DNA from: Spisula solida
Taxonomy: Eukaryota > Mollusca > Bivalvia > Venerida > Mactridae
NCBI GenBank assembly: GCA_947247005.1
Contig: OX365955.1
Span: 40,713,822 to 40,777,821 of the forward strand
Reading direction: 5' to 3'
DNA: 64,000 nt
The translations under genes and the position numbers were made by a program. The notes under the pieces are model-generated. The model did no database searches. It was not told the DNA's origin and was given only the letters and a program-made list of their open reading frames with translations. Position 1 is the first letter of the stretch; each line of letters opens with the position of its first letter. This document shows positions 26,517-38,631 of the stretch, piece after piece.

Positions 26517-27012
26517 CAATATAACCTGGTTTATCCGGCACCTGTTTTTACCACCAACCTGTCTTAACCGGCATGGATTGTCGGTCCTGGCAGAACTCCA
26601 CTGTATTTCTATTAGATGGACCCTTACTTAAACGGAACCTGCTTCATTCGTTATCCGGCATTGTTTGTCTTTCCCGACAATTGATAAATAGTGTGTTTTA
26701 ACACTTAATTAACCGGCATTATAGATAATGTGTATCATCAGCAAATGCTTTTGCTCATAATCTTTCAGAAGACCTAACAAACAACAATTTTAAACAACTA
26801 TTTTATGACTAACCAACACCATTAGTACAATGACATGTAAATACTAATGCCATTGGATGCCTTTAATATTTGTTCATTTGTTATAGTTTTGTCTTTTTAT
26901 TTGCAGTTATACAGTTATATGTATTTCTATAAAACCTGGTTTTACCAGCACACTGCTTTATCCGGCCCTCTTATCTGGTCCGATGGGATGCCGGATAAAC
27001 CAGGTTATACTG
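26517..27012. mobile_element. pogo/Tigger-type MITE
   Basis: The left end CAATATAACCTGGTTTATCC and the right end, read inward, CAGTATAACCTGGTTTATCC form ~24-bp terminal inverted repeats flanked by TA dinucleotides (26515-26516 and 27013-27014), as expected for Tc1/mariner-superfamily insertion. CCGGCA words recur inside. At 496 bp with no transposase frame it is non-autonomous. Assignment to the pogo/Tigger branch rests on the CAGTATAACC...ATCCGGCA end sequence and is an inference. Confidence 0.85.
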
Positions 27013-27014
27013 TA

Positions 27015-28439
27015 TGCTTATCAAACTGTTTTGCATATTCTGCAAACGTACTTCTTTTCCAAAGTTGGGCTCACGCAAGAATGTCTGCCATATCAAGATA
27101 GTTCAATTGACTGGCGTTTGTCCAAATACAGCGTTATGTAATGGCCGTATCGCACTACGACGTTTTACAGTTGAAAACTATGTATGTGGAACTTACTTAA
27201 ATTATAAGCCAAGGGGATACATTTTAAACAAGTTTAGTGTAATATATTTTTTATCTCTAACGAAATAGGATTGGGCAGAAAATATACATTAAACCAAACT
27301 TATTTTACACAAGTTAAGTGCACGCTGAAGAAAGATGGCAAACGCTGCCGTATGCCGATACTGTCCACACATGATATTCTAGTACTTTGCTTATCTGATG
27401 CAACGCAAGTAAGCACTTGTAAACATGTGATGGGCACACGTTATATCCCCAACGTTTCTACAATCGACTATACTTTATTTGATGAAACTTCTTTTCTTCT
27501 TACGTCACAGCTAGGCGGCGCCACCTTTGGAAACGTAGACCGGTAAGCCAGTATTGCATAACTATCGAAGCGGATGTAAACTGTCATGCAAAATAGTTCC
27601 ATCAATTGCAGCGTATATACTACAAAGCTACTTCCTATTTCTAAATCTATAGGACAGTTCGATATCCCAATACATTATTTAAACCTATTTCCAGTATATT
27701 TTTGTATTTACAAAGCAATGGCCACTCTGTTAACTGCATTGTGTAATTTTATTTACCGAAGTACGCCGAAACATCCGAAATTTCACGGTGAACGCAATAT
27801 TACTGAGACCATAGTTCTGTTGCACAAGTTTACCTCCCGGTCAATAAAATATACCGATTTCACCGTTACTATAACGGGGGCATAACATTGACTGATAAGC
27901 CATTATACACGTGTACGTTGTATGTGAAGGTTATTATTATGTGTGTTTAAAATGGCTCATTTGGATGATTTTAAGCATTTAAACTTGTGGATCAATATAT
28001 ATGATCATGCCAGAAAGTTTATGCTACCGAATGTTGTTTTGATTTATATCAAGTTTGGCAACGTTTGTGGGCGTTTTAGATAAATTCCTAATACATGTAC
28101 GTCTGGCATACGTTGTTTTAATTACGTTGTACTATAGTGTGACAGGGCCATAAGATCGATTGTTGGACACTTTGCACGATAAATAAACGATTACACTATT
28201 TGTCGTCTGATTAGTGGTTACGGAGGGAGATATATTTGTAACATTTAACATACGGAGGAGATTTATCAGTCCTGTTGTTAACAAACAAACAATCAAGAAT
28301 ACAGCAAGTCTGGGTAATAATTTGTATATAATTCTAGATTTTATGTCTAGTATTATGTACTATATTATAAACTAACAAAAGAATTTAATATAATACGATA
28401 ATAGGTTGCAATATTTTACAAAGGGAATGCACAAAGGTG
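27015..28439. other. Region with stacked plus-strand open frames, status unclear
   Basis: Plus-strand frames at 27014-27268, 27271-27546 and 27586-27885 follow one another; the last two share a phase, separated by a stop. None contains a domain that I recognise, and the first starts inside the MITE end. A promoter, splice sites or homology would be needed before calling a gene. Confidence 0.2.
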
Positions 28440-28473
28440 TATAGTCCGTTTGCAGCGAAAAAAACCGTCTAAA
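28440..28473 (+). repeat. Left member of a ~30-bp inverted pair
   Basis: CCGTTTGCAGCGAAAAAAA followed by CCGTCTAAA. The same words occur in reverse complement at 35684-35717 (TTTAGACGATTTTTTTTCGC, then TGCAAACGG). Orientation is that of terminal inverted repeats of an element spanning the interval. Confidence 0.7.
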
Positions 28474-29558
28474 ATGAAGATTTCTCAGTATTTACTGCAC
28501 CTACAAGTATGTGATTTTGCACGAGTAAATGCAATCTACCTAATATACAATTAAATCTAAGCAACATCGGACATGTGTGAAAAAAGTTTTGTTCATAAGT
28601 TCTATGTAAAATATTTGTAGTTTACAATGAAACTTCATGTTAGAAGACTCGATACACACTACCGCCAATTTTATGGTCACGTGACACGTCTAACGGTATA
28701 TTTACCTATTTTGTAACCTATTTAATATAGCATATACGAGGCCCGCATGTCCAACAATTTGTTTCACGGCAATATTCCCATTTTCTTTAACTAACAAGTA
28801 ACAACAGTTATCTTCCTTATTTGGGGCTATACCAGTTTTAATCTGATCGCTCTTATCTTGATTGCGTAATCACGCTGTGCAAACTCCACGGGAAGTCGGA
28901 ATATAAGTAATGCCTATCATTTGCCTAAGGGGTTTTTGCCCTCACAGCAATAATTATTATACATTTTATATTTTTGACATTTTGTACATGCGAAGGGTAC
29001 TTGTCTCTGTCTATATGAAATAATTTAGTTTTTAGAACATGCATGATTAAGACTTCGTTGATTGTGTGTGTTGTTACTATGTACATGGGGGAAAATATAC
29101 TTAATTATGCATTTGTATGATGACATGTGTATCGTCTATGTTCCGTGGGTTATGAAATTAACTGTATAAATGTTATGTTATGTATAATCAAAGAATACGG
29201 GAGTGTATAGTGTATATCCGTGGTATAATATGTGTAAGCCAAAATGTCACACAAATAGGCATTTTGACATTTAACTGACTTTCCAGCGATTTTAATATGA
29301 GGAAAATCTTTCATTGTATGATAATGGCTGTTCAAAACAGGTGGTTGTTCAGTCCAAATCAATAAAAAAACTGCAACGTGATTCTGAGTTTAGAATTTGT
29401 CTCAGTTGTTTAATTAACGTGCGTGGTTGTAAAAGTCTCCTTTTTATATACGTTTTCTGTTTTTGCTATCAGCATCGGGAAAGTATTCAAACCGGTTTAA
29501 GATGTACGACTCACTAAAATTACGAATATTATTGTATTGTCTTTACTCATAATCATTA

Positions 29559-29603
29559 TAGGAGATTTTTTTCAAAACCGAAGGTTTTGAAAAAACATCT
29601 CCG
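29559..29603. repeat. Hairpin
   Basis: GGAGATTTTTTTCAAAACC, a GAA loop and GGTTTTGAAAAAACATCTCC form a near-perfect ~19-bp stem. The next ~230 bp contain a second imperfect inverted pair (GTACCAAT...GTAACTACTC near 29661-29695 and GAGTAGTTATGATTGGTAC near 29789-29807), so a foldback element may span 29559-29810. Confidence 0.72.
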
Positions 29604-30299
29604 AGACGTCTGAGTTTGGCTTTTTTTCTAAATCAGCAGCCTATAAATGTCGTAGAGGCCGTACCAATTGTCTTCCCGGCAATCGTAACTACTCGGGTCT
29701 TTCCGTCATCGGCCGAAGTTTCGCCCCACTAATAGCTGAAAAGGTATGGATTTCCGGTCTCATCGAAGATCCGCAGTGACGTACGAGAGTAGTTATGATT
29801 GGTACGAGGATTCAACCATTATTGTAATCTCAAATTAGTTGAAAACTGACAATTCGTAGCTGAACTTCTATATTTTTTAGGTTTTCTGAACATCTGCAGA
29901 TTTCAAATTACGCTATACAAAATAAATAAATAATCCCGGGTCCGGAGCGATAGCCAGGTAACAGGGGAAGTAACTCAACATTCTACGTGATTGCATTCGT
30001 CTGAGACGCCGACCATCGATTACACGATGTAAGTACTTGTTAAGCAAGGAAAATCGTCTTTAATTCTCGCAATTAGCATACTTATACAATAAAATCAACA
30101 TCCGATGACGTATGTTGTTATTAAAGGTTTGGTAAGTACAACTTTCTACAAATTCCTGTCGTACCCGTTCCTATTCGTACCTACGACCGAAATTATTCGT
30201 CCAAGTTTCATTAGTTTGTACCAAAACAAAATGTAAAATGACTCTTTGACAATGTTCCGTCTGTATCATGTGTATTGTGCTTTGGATAGCAATGTTTAT

Positions 30300-30760
30300 C
30301 AGGGTTCCCACGGTCAGGGAAAAGTCAGGGAAAAATGTAACTTTTTCAAGGTCAGGGAAAAGTCAGGGAATTTTAAAATTAGTCAGGGAAATCTGAAAAT
30401 TGAACAAAAGTCAGGGAAAAGTCAGGGAATTCTTCATTTTAGCTATCAAAAAATAACAATTCCTATGAAGAAAAAAACAAAAACTGAAAAAAATCTTCGC
30501 TCGCTATGCTCGCCCCAGGCAATTCTAAATTATAATAACTTTATGTCAACCATCAGCCCTAGAAGTGCTAACTTAAACTTTTATTTTCATATAAAGCTAA
30601 TATAGCTTCTTTTCTCTATTTTTATTGTCATATTTTACCGGAACAAAAATATGCTTTGGTGCGTGATCGCTCTAAAAAGTCAGGGAAAACTGCTCTGTGG
30701 TCAGGGAAAAATCAGGGAAAAGTCAGGGAATTTTGTGTCAGAATATTTGTGGGAACCCTG
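30300..30760. mobile_element. MITE with CAGGGTTCCCAC ends
   Basis: Perfect 12-bp terminal inverted repeats, CAGGGTTCCCAC (30300-30311) and GTGGGAACCCTG (30749-30760), are flanked by TTTAT on both sides. The interior is built from many GTCAGGGAAAA units near both ends around an AT-rich centre. CAGGG ends are common in the hAT superfamily, but the flanking duplication here is 5-6 bp, so the family is uncertain. The 119-codon frame at 30246-30605 is a translation of these repeats. Confidence 0.85.
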
Positions 30761-30899
30761 TTTATGAGATAATTGTAGTACTGTGTACAGGATTGAATTA
30801 CTGATAGGGGAGAAATGTATTTGGCCGGCTTGACCAGTTTTCAATTTTTCAACTGAGCCGCTACAGTGTATACTGTACGCGTCCAATACGTTTGACTAA

Positions 30900-30945
30900 T
30901 GCCTGGATAGCTCAGTTGGTAAAGTGTTCGCTCTGTTAGCATCTT
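30900..30945 (+). repeat. tRNA-like SINE head, A box only
   Basis: GCCTGGATAGCTCAGTTGGT is a tRNA-like 5' half. No B box follows at the expected distance, so this is a truncated or interrupted SINE head and not a tRNA gene. Confidence 0.45.
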
Positions 30946-31092
30946 GCCTATAGTCTAACCAACATGATGTGTGTATGCCTTCACAATAACATTGTTAAAA
31001 CCACAATTGTTTTGTGCATGGTTTTCAGAAGTGGAGGTTGGTGAGTCGGGCTTCGTCATCAGTGCCGATTTAGTTTGGTAGGAATTTCCCGT

Positions 31093-31176
31093 GCCCCGGC
31101 AGAGATTCAAACCAGGGACCTCTGGATCGGTACTAAGTTGAGAGCGCTTATCACTCGACAACTGTTCCACCAAAAT
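31093..31176 (-). repeat. tRNA-like SINE head, reverse strand
   Basis: The reverse complement contains GTCGAGTGATAAGCGC (A-box-like) and, ~45 nt later, CTGGTTTGAATCTC (B-box-like). The spacing suggests a long-variable-arm tRNA ancestor. Arms are degenerate. Confidence 0.5.
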
Positions 31177-31308
31177 GTCTGCCATGAAAAGTGAAATTTG
31201 AAGACTGCATCGGCAAAGTTATGATCTACTTATTCCAATTCATATTCACCTTATCGACATTACCTGATAAACATGCGTAATTTCAAAATATATAGGAGCC
31301 ATGACTAA

Positions 31309-31850
31309 AACCCCTTTCACAATTGTCGTAGAAATGTTTTCGTTGCACGAGGCTTATGGGTCTACATGGAAATGTACCAATTTGCGCCTGGAAAGGGTGC
31401 GACAGCTCAATGATGCATTTTTGGGAACTATCGTGCGTCCGCCACACGACAGACAGACATATGATGGTCATGCGATGGTCGCAGGTCATAACAATTGACG
31501 CGCGAAAGCCTTAAGATGAACAGTTGTAGCACGTCCGTCGTACGATAAAAGCATTGTCAAACTATTAGCTGGTTTAAAAAATAAGTTTCAGCAGCTGGGT
31601 ATAATTAATCAAAACGTCCAACTAAACTCTTTATTTTCAAATAATAATAAATATTTGCAAATAGGAACTTGCTAAATGCTAGTATTAAACTGAAATACAT
31701 GTATGCATGATCAATTTAATTATAAAAATGCATTTTGTGGTCCGATGGTGTCAAACGCGACAAAATTTCTTAAGTTTGTTGTACGACGGACATAGGATAT
31801 TCCTCAAATTTACATCTAAGACTCGTCGTATGACAATTGTGAAAGGGGTT
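31309..31850. mobile_element. MITE with AACCCCTTTCACAATTGTC ends
   Basis: AACCCCTTTCACAATTGTC at the left is mirrored by GACAATTGTGAAAGGGGTT at the right, and TAA flanks both sides (31306-31308 and 31851-31853). A three-base TAA duplication fits PIF/Harbinger-type target choice (TWA). The interior is GC-richer than the surroundings at the left (31320-31500), where chance frames occur on both strands. No transposase is present. Confidence 0.82.
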
Positions 31851-32009
31851 TAACTTTTAAAATGTTTGGAAAAATTTATTTGTTACAAGCTTCATTTAAA
31901 TGAGAGTTAAGAATTTCCCTGAAAAATATGCTAAAAGTGTCTGTCTGTAGGATGCCTGGAGCTAGTATAGGATTTAATTACTGATAAGGAAGAGAACTTT
32001 GTAGTAATC

Positions 32010-32091
32010 CACTTAGCTCACTCAGTAGAGCATTGAACCTTCTTAATATATAGCAAATGGTTCCAAGTTTGAGCCCTGGTCCGGCTACATA
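32010..32091 (+). repeat. tRNA-like SINE head
   Basis: CTTAGCTCACTCAGTAGAGC (A-box region) is followed by AGTTTGAGCCCTGGTCCGGC (B-box region), with a T-rich tract after it. Arms do not pair well enough for a tRNA. Confidence 0.5.
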
Positions 32092-32429
32092 CTTTTTTAA
32101 CCTTGTTTCATTATTAACGTTCCCGTAGATGATACCATGTACTATTCTGTATAAACTGTTATATATAGTCGGTTATGTTACTGATGTACGCACGTGCGTA
32201 ACATTAAATATAAATATAAGTCTCAAATTTTCACGAATCGTGAGGACCCCCAACCATAACCACCAACTTCAAGGCTTATGAGTCAATTCAAGTCTGGCTA
32301 CGCCCCTGTCGTAGTATTCGATATTACACATTTCTGATTATTTGGCTTATTATTCTGACTAATAAATTTAAACATACACCGGAATGGTCATGTAGCGTTG
32401 TTGCTCATTTTGGCATACTAATTGGTTAA

Positions 32430-32830
32430 ATTGGGTTGTTTAAATTGGGTCATTCAGCTTGGGCTGTTAAGCTTATTGGAGCTAGGTCATTCTTGGTGAC
32501 ACTCGACTAAGGCTTGTTGCTTGTTGAAACTAAGTCATCCGGCCGGGGCTTTCGGTGTTTAATTATTATTGTATCTTTCCGCCGTTTTACACTTGAAACT
32601 AGGTCGTTCTGAGTGGGCATTCAGCCTTTTGATTGCTAAAACTGTTTCATTCAGATTTTTGACAGCTGGGATTTAAGCGGATCATTTTTCTCGCTCGGCT
32701 GGGTGTTGGGCATTGTGCCTTGTATATTTTTATGATTTCGGTGCTCGACTGGTTAAGTAGAGTGTAGCCATCCCTGTCCGACATAGTGTAGCCATCCCTG
32801 TCCGACATAATGTTATCTTTTTGCTCAGCA
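32430..32830 (+). repeat. Dispersed repeat, GTGCTCGGCTG family, copy 4
   Basis: It contains GGTCATTCAGCTTGGGC, TTTTGATTGCTAAAACT, CTCGCTCGGCTGGGTGTTGG and GGTGCTCGACTGGTTAAGT. Near its end GTGTAGCCATCCCTGTCCGA is directly duplicated (about 32761 and 32786, 25-bp period). Confidence 0.6.
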
Positions 32831-33164
32831 TCCTAACTGCAAAAAAACACATCCTAAGCAATACCAGTAAATTTTCTGGCTGCAGAAAACTATTCAACTT
32901 CAATTCAACTTCGATATTTTATTTGATGTAAACATATAAAATGTTTATTGCCAATGCAATAATAATAATGTGGCATAATTTGATTTGTTCTTTCCCTGCA
33001 TGCATTAATTCTAATCGTGAAAGTACGGCCATCTCAGTTTGTCTACTAAATATTGCAATGCATAAAGCCGGGGTGATCATAATTACATACATTTGAACAA
33101 CCTCAGGTCTTTCAGCTCTTTGATTCCTGTTTACCCTTAAGTACATGACTGTAGTTAAAATGCA

Positions 33165-33303
33165 TACATGTTTCTTTATGTAAACTGTACATACATAGAT
33201 ACATACAATCTACATTAATTTATTAATTAAGATGTATACATGATTCTTTATGTAAACTGTACATACATAGATACATACAATCTACATTAATTTATTAATT
33301 AAG
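33165..33303 (+). repeat. 72-bp tandem doublet
   Basis: TTCTTTATGTAAACTGTACA occurs at 33172 and 33244, and the following ~50 bases up to TTAATTTATTAATTAAG are identical in both. This is a recent local duplication. Confidence 0.93.
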
Positions 33304-33720
33304 AAAGAAAAAATCTCCGTTAAAGGCCATGCCTTAGTTCATATTAATACAGATGGTGAGACAGAATAAATGTGTGCAAATTGTCAACTTTTTTTACATA
33401 ATGATATATAATTAAATAGCATTTTTATAATAGAAACAGTAAACTCAGGAATAGAGTTTAAACATAACGTAGACTTATTTCTATCAAGTTAAATTCATCA
33501 ATTGCAGATAGAAATCAAGCCCGGTATATCCAACATATACTGTTCAACATTCCCTTATTAAAACATACCGCAACCAACATCTCTTATAATTCATAACTGA
33601 ATGGTTATGTACATTTTATCTGTTCTGCTTATGTCGTATGTTATATGTATGTACATAAATGAGACGAAATAAAGAAAATACGTGGATTCGCAATTAGTGT
33701 TATGTGATATACATAGTGCC

Positions 33721-33925
33721 GACAGTCTATTGGATGAATTACATTGTAACAATAAAAACTTTTCATTCACCAATTGCTCGCTGGTGGGCATACGTGTGTA
33801 TGACTAACACTGTATACAAGCATGATCTCTCATAATGTGCCCACCGGCAGTCTATTGGATGAATGAACAATAAATACCTTTCATTCAACAATTGGTCGCT
33901 GGTGGGCACATTTGTGTATGAATAA
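33721..33925 (+). repeat. Two tandem copies of a small imperfect palindrome
   Basis: GGCAGTCTATTGGATGAAT-like and CTTTTCATTCACCAATTGCTC / CGCTGGTGGGCA blocks occur at about 33719-33790 and again at 33841-33905. Each copy is itself an imperfect inverted repeat (CCACCGGCAG against CGCTGGTGGG). Probably a pair of small foldback repeats. Confidence 0.65.
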
Positions 33926-33929
33926 CCCG

Positions 33930-36370
33930 GATCTCTATTATACTAGTATTTAACAAAGATCTAAATATATTAAGCTCAAATTATAGTCAATTTAATTATA
34001 TCTAGTTGTTCTAAAGGCTGTATTACAAGTTTCTAGTTTCTTATAATTTTCCATTTCTAGTGAGAATGACCTCAGGTGTATCTGTTTTAATTTTATGATG
34101 ATGTTATATAGATGAGGCATATAAAATAATGAAACAGCCGCTTTAAATCAGGAACGCTAAATAGATGCATGTTAAAAAAATAATTTTTAATCAAATTTCG
34201 TGGATTTAACATCCCGGGTTAAAATTATAACAATTATTTCAGTTAGTTATGAAGGATATTCTTCATAAATGTATGTTTATGTTGTATAAATTAACTTCAT
34301 TCTTCAAATTTAAATTGTTATAAAAACAAATCCCTGTATGTAACAACAGAAAAGCGTCATTGCCTAAGGGTACAAATAAAGATAAGATAAGGTATGTTTT
34401 ATTGCAGGCTATATAATCCGATCAGTTAAATTGGACGCCATGCTGTGCGCAGATAATTAGCTCGGTAAATTCCGGCAGCTAACGAACTTTACCGAATTAA
34501 TAAGCGCTAAACAAATTTAAGTAATGATTAATTTCAATGTTACAAACGCCCATAAAGTTTTCAAAATCTTTTATTTATTTTTACATGTTTCGAAAGTAAA
34601 ATAAATTTACTATCTAATGTGGTAAATACATTTTAGATATTGTATGTGATAAACTTGATATAGAGTATTAAACACCAAGTTTAACGGACAATTTCTGCCA
34701 AAGTCGCTAATTTTACAAAGAATATAGAGTAATTCAAGAATGATAATTTTCAAAGTTAAATTCGCCCATAATGTTTTAGATTTAAGAATAATTAAAAATA
34801 ACGATAGTAATGTGTAAAGATGAAATAAACTTTTGTGCTAAATACAAATTTGATATTTTAATTCGTTAAGGAATTATAAGCGTTAAACTAAATTTCCCCT
34901 TCTACTTTTAATGTAAATTTTATCGACGCGCGGATTATCAGTACAATAATGAAAGTTGGGTATGTCTGTACGTCTGTACTGTCCATGTGTATCATATTTT
35001 CGGGTCTAAACGTAAAAATGGCTTGCGTCTAGCAGCCTCCTTCTCGAACTATAAAACACGGATTTTACAGCGTCTTTAACGATTTTGACTGCTTAATATT
35101 AGGCATTCTTCAAAGTTCATGAATGTCGATTTCAGACATATCCTAAAGGTTTGGGTAGATGTATATAACTCAATTATTTAGGACTGGTTCAGTCATAAAA
35201 CTACATGTCATTGCGCACATAAACTTTACAATGCTTTTATTTAGTTCTTAATTTAACATTATTATATACGCGTATGTCCATGTATAAGTATATACATATC
35301 TTTTGTAGCTTAGTAAATAAGGGTTTGGTTTTCAGTGCTTTTCCGTGATATTACATGTTTTATACATAATCGGTATACACACAAGCGACATACCTAAAAA
35401 ATCGACTTTTATGGGCCTCATAAATTTCGCTTTCATCACCGTTGATTACGGATTATAACAGTTAATAAAAAGACAGTTAATCATCAATGGAATACCAGAT
35501 ATCCTCCCTGCGTTAAAGTGTTCAAATGTAGGTAATGTCGATATACAATAAAGAATAAACTTATTTAAATAAGTAACCTAAAAATATGAAATTTAAAATG
35601 GGAGTAAGTAGATCTAGAATGTAATTATGATTCTACGTAAATTTTTATCAACATCTGATGAATAGATTTTTAAACATTCAAGATTTAGACGATTTTTTTT
35701 CGCTGCAAACGGGCTATATACATACTCTCAACTTGTGGACATTTGGTATTCGCAGTAATTGAATCAAATTCAAAATTCAAATATTTATTGTACAAATGGC
35801 ATCCGCCCCATAAACAAATTACATAATCAAAATGATGTATGTTTACGGAACGAATGTATTTGTCATTTTCTTAAAAAATTTGTCATATTTCATCACTCAT
35901 CGATAGACTATATGTCTCAGCTGTCCCTTTATCGACATACCTTAAATTATTCAACTGGTTGAATTTAACATCGACTTATTAATGATAAAATCGTCTTCAC
36001 ATCGATAAATTCCATTTAGGAAGCATAAGAGGCACGCATGTGAGTGTTTTATCAGCGTTTATGTCATCGAAGTAGCAATTCTTCGATACAAGTTAGTGCA
36101 TCCCTTAACTCGGAAATGAGGTTGACATGGGAACTGTTTTATTAAAGCACTTACGGAAAACTTAAAACTTATGCTCAAATTTGAAATTATAGTGCTTTTA
36201 TAACACCAAACAGGGAACAGATATGGGTTTATATGAGTTCAGAAACTGAATCATTGTTACCGTTACATTTCCCTTTGCCACAATATGTAAAAGTTGTTGT
36301 AAAATAGTTGTAAATTTGGACCTTAGTTTATATTTTCCGTAAGTGATAAAACAGTATCCTGTGGTAGTTT
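33930..36370. other. Unannotated AT-rich DNA
   Basis: No gene is recognisable. Loosely repeated phrases occur (CGCCCATAAAGTTTT near 34548 and CGCCCATAATGTTTT near 34763), suggesting an old local duplication. The right member of the inverted pair lies at 35684-35717. Confidence 0.35.
35684..35717 (-). repeat. Right member of the ~30-bp inverted pair
   Basis: Reverse complement matches 28440-28473 apart from small changes in the A run and two substitutions. See the left member. Confidence 0.7.
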
Positions 36371-36371
36371 G

Positions 36372-36497
36372 CAATATTGATCTTATTTAATTTGGTAATA
36401 AGGATAACCAATCATATCGCCTGTTACTGGCCAAGAGTTTAATATGGTGTGATCCGATTGGCTGTCCTTATCCTTAAGTCATGTAAGATCAATATTG
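36372..36497. repeat. Foldback MITE, CAATATTGATCTTA ends
   Basis: CAATATTGATCTTA (36372-36385) is mirrored by TAAGATCAATATTG (36484-36497). Interior pairs continue the stem: AAGGATAACCAATC against GATTGGCTGTCCTTATCC. At ~126 bp it is a compact hairpin element. Confidence 0.82.
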
Positions 36498-37139
36498 AAT
36501 ACCCCCCTGGTGTCAATTTGTTCGAGGACTATTCTGTCTCATTTTCTTCATGATTAATAGTGAGTACTAGACTAAGTATATGGAACGCTATTCACACATT
36601 TAACAAGTTGAATGTTTGCATGTTGGCAAATTGATATTTGACCTTTACTAAACCGCTGCGAACCCTGATACACATTTTCATTGGCTAATAAAAGTTTAAA
36701 TTATTGCATGTATGTATATATAGACTGAGAGATACAGCAGAGAGTACACTGTCAGTTGGCGACTTGACAGAAGGTTTCACTATTATAGCTGACGGTCATT
36801 CTTGTTTGATTTAATTGTTTTTGCTACAAATAAACATTCTCAATGGAGTGTGTTGGCAGGCACTTTACTTAATACATATATTTCGTCGTTAGATGTTGTT
36901 ATTATAAGCTTATAAATACATACTATCAGACTATGTAGTCGTTGTACTATACATGTATAAGCGGCTCATGTGATTGGTTCGTTTGTAAGTCGACTCTGCT
37001 GTGGAAACATATATACTATATTTTAACTCATTGTATCAGTAGGAGTACTTGAGGCATAGACGAAAACTATCGACCGATGATGAATGAGAGTAAATACTAG
37101 GATGAAGCATGTGATTTGTTAGTTTCATACATATGTGTA

Positions 37140-37360
37140 ATGTAATTTTGAAATGAATTAATGGAATGCGTATATAAAAATTGGTAGTAAAATAAATATG
37201 AGCATATCAAAAGTGGTAGTAAAATAATTATAAGCGCATATTTATCAGACTCTACAGTACGCCAGTAAACACTGCACACACAAACACGTATATAGAAAGC
37301 TAGTAATATATTATATCTGGGGCAGTACCTCACTCTATGATTACATAACAGTACTTGGCA
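37140..37360 (+). repeat. Dispersed repeat, copy 1 (partner near 58085-58260)
   Basis: Shares GAATGCGTATAT, CAAAAGTGG, AAAATAAT, ATTTATCAGA and TCTACAGTAC, in the same order and orientation, with 58090-58165. Beyond that, only a short ATGATTACATAAC/ATGATTGCATAAC word is alike (37336 and 58224). Element class unknown. The 142-codon minus-strand frame at 37097-37525 spans it and has no recognisable domain. Confidence 0.5.
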
Positions 37361-37902
37361 GTAGTACTTGCAGACGAAAACAATTAAGTCTTCTCTGTAT
37401 AACTTAGGTTTAGTCAAAATCAACGCGATGTGTATTTTTATAATATATAGACCCGCAGAGGTCCGCAGTGTAAACGTGATATTATTTCGGGATATTTCGG
37501 GCAGTATCGTAATAATTCGGTGCAAGAAGTTGCGATTGGTTAATTGTCACCTAGAAAAAGGCATACCATTAGTGCGGCGCGTTCACCGCACCGTACAACG
37601 AATCTTAAGAGGTTTTCGGAGTGTTTCAGCATAATTATCAATACCACATTTTATATTATACCGGATATCAGTGAAGCGAACGCTTGTACAGTAAATAAAT
37701 TATGACTGACATTAACAAACACAATGGTGTTATTGAAGACAATACTCGAGAGCTCCCTAGATATACAATTGTGAGACACGCCTTCAATGTAAATATAATT
37801 TTCGTAGGCCAAAAACCCACACATTTCTCACGTTTCAAATCAAGGGAATGTAATAACGATATTATAGAGGGTCTATACTTAAGCATCATAGTACATTTTA
37901 TT

Positions 37903-38455
37903 TAATGCTCACTGATGAGATATGGAGTTCTATCAGTGAAATAAAACCTATATCAGTCACTGGTTATCACCTACAATAAGACTGATATAAGCTCCGCCCC
38001 ATCTACTTTAATTTACCAAAATCTCAACACTAAAATGTCTGTAACTTTTTTATTACTGAACGGAAACATGTCATGTTGGATTTTTTATTCTTAGTTAGAC
38101 CATTTCCTACAAGTTGGTGTATGATTTAATGCAAAATTCTCAAAAAAGTCGTTTTCACCTATTCACCATAATCCAAGATGGCGGATTTTGAAGTGAAACA
38201 TATGAATGGAATAACATATTCATACGTAGCCTAACCACAGGGGTAATTTGGCATAAATAGTACCAGTTTGACACCATAAAAGCATTAAATAAATATAATA
38301 TTTGTTTGTTTTGATTGCATATGGTTAATATCTCATCTTGTAGTGATAAAATTTTAATATTTTCACTCGCGCTACGCGCTCTTGAAAATATTGAATTTAT
38401 CACTACACGATGAGATATAAACCATATTCAATCAAAACAAACAAATATTCTCTAT
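37903..38455. mobile_element. Foldback element with ~150-bp terminal hairpin
   Basis: The hairpin at 38297-38449 pairs AATATTTGTTTGTTTTGATT with AATCAAAACAAACAAATATT, and ATATCTCATC...GTAGTGATAAA with TTTATCACTAC...GATGAGATAT. The loop is CACTCGCGCTACGCGCTCTTG. Upstream sequence (ATCAGTGAAATAAAACC at 37933, then ATTTACCAAAATC) has a layout resembling the element at 48540-48935. The left limit is approximate. Confidence 0.75.
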
Positions 38456-38631
38456 GTATATATACTTGTGTAAAAAAACTTTAATATTGACATATTTTAT
38501 CGTATAGAGACGTTCATAAAGTTCGCGTGTTTGTACTAGGTAAAGAAAGCAGCATTTGCAATGTTTCGATCGGAAAAGCTAGCATGTTATAAAAATAGTG
38601 CGTCTGTAAATTTCCGCTTACAAATATTTGA

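Noticed and set aside
27014..27885. Three consecutive plus-strand frames as a small gene
   Set aside because: The first begins in a MITE terminus, the phases differ, no domain is recognisable, and AT-rich DNA yields frames of this size by chance.
37097..37525. 142-codon minus-strand frame as a gene
   Set aside because: It spans a dispersed repeat also found at 58085-58260, has no recognisable domain, and overlaps an 88-codon frame on the other strand.
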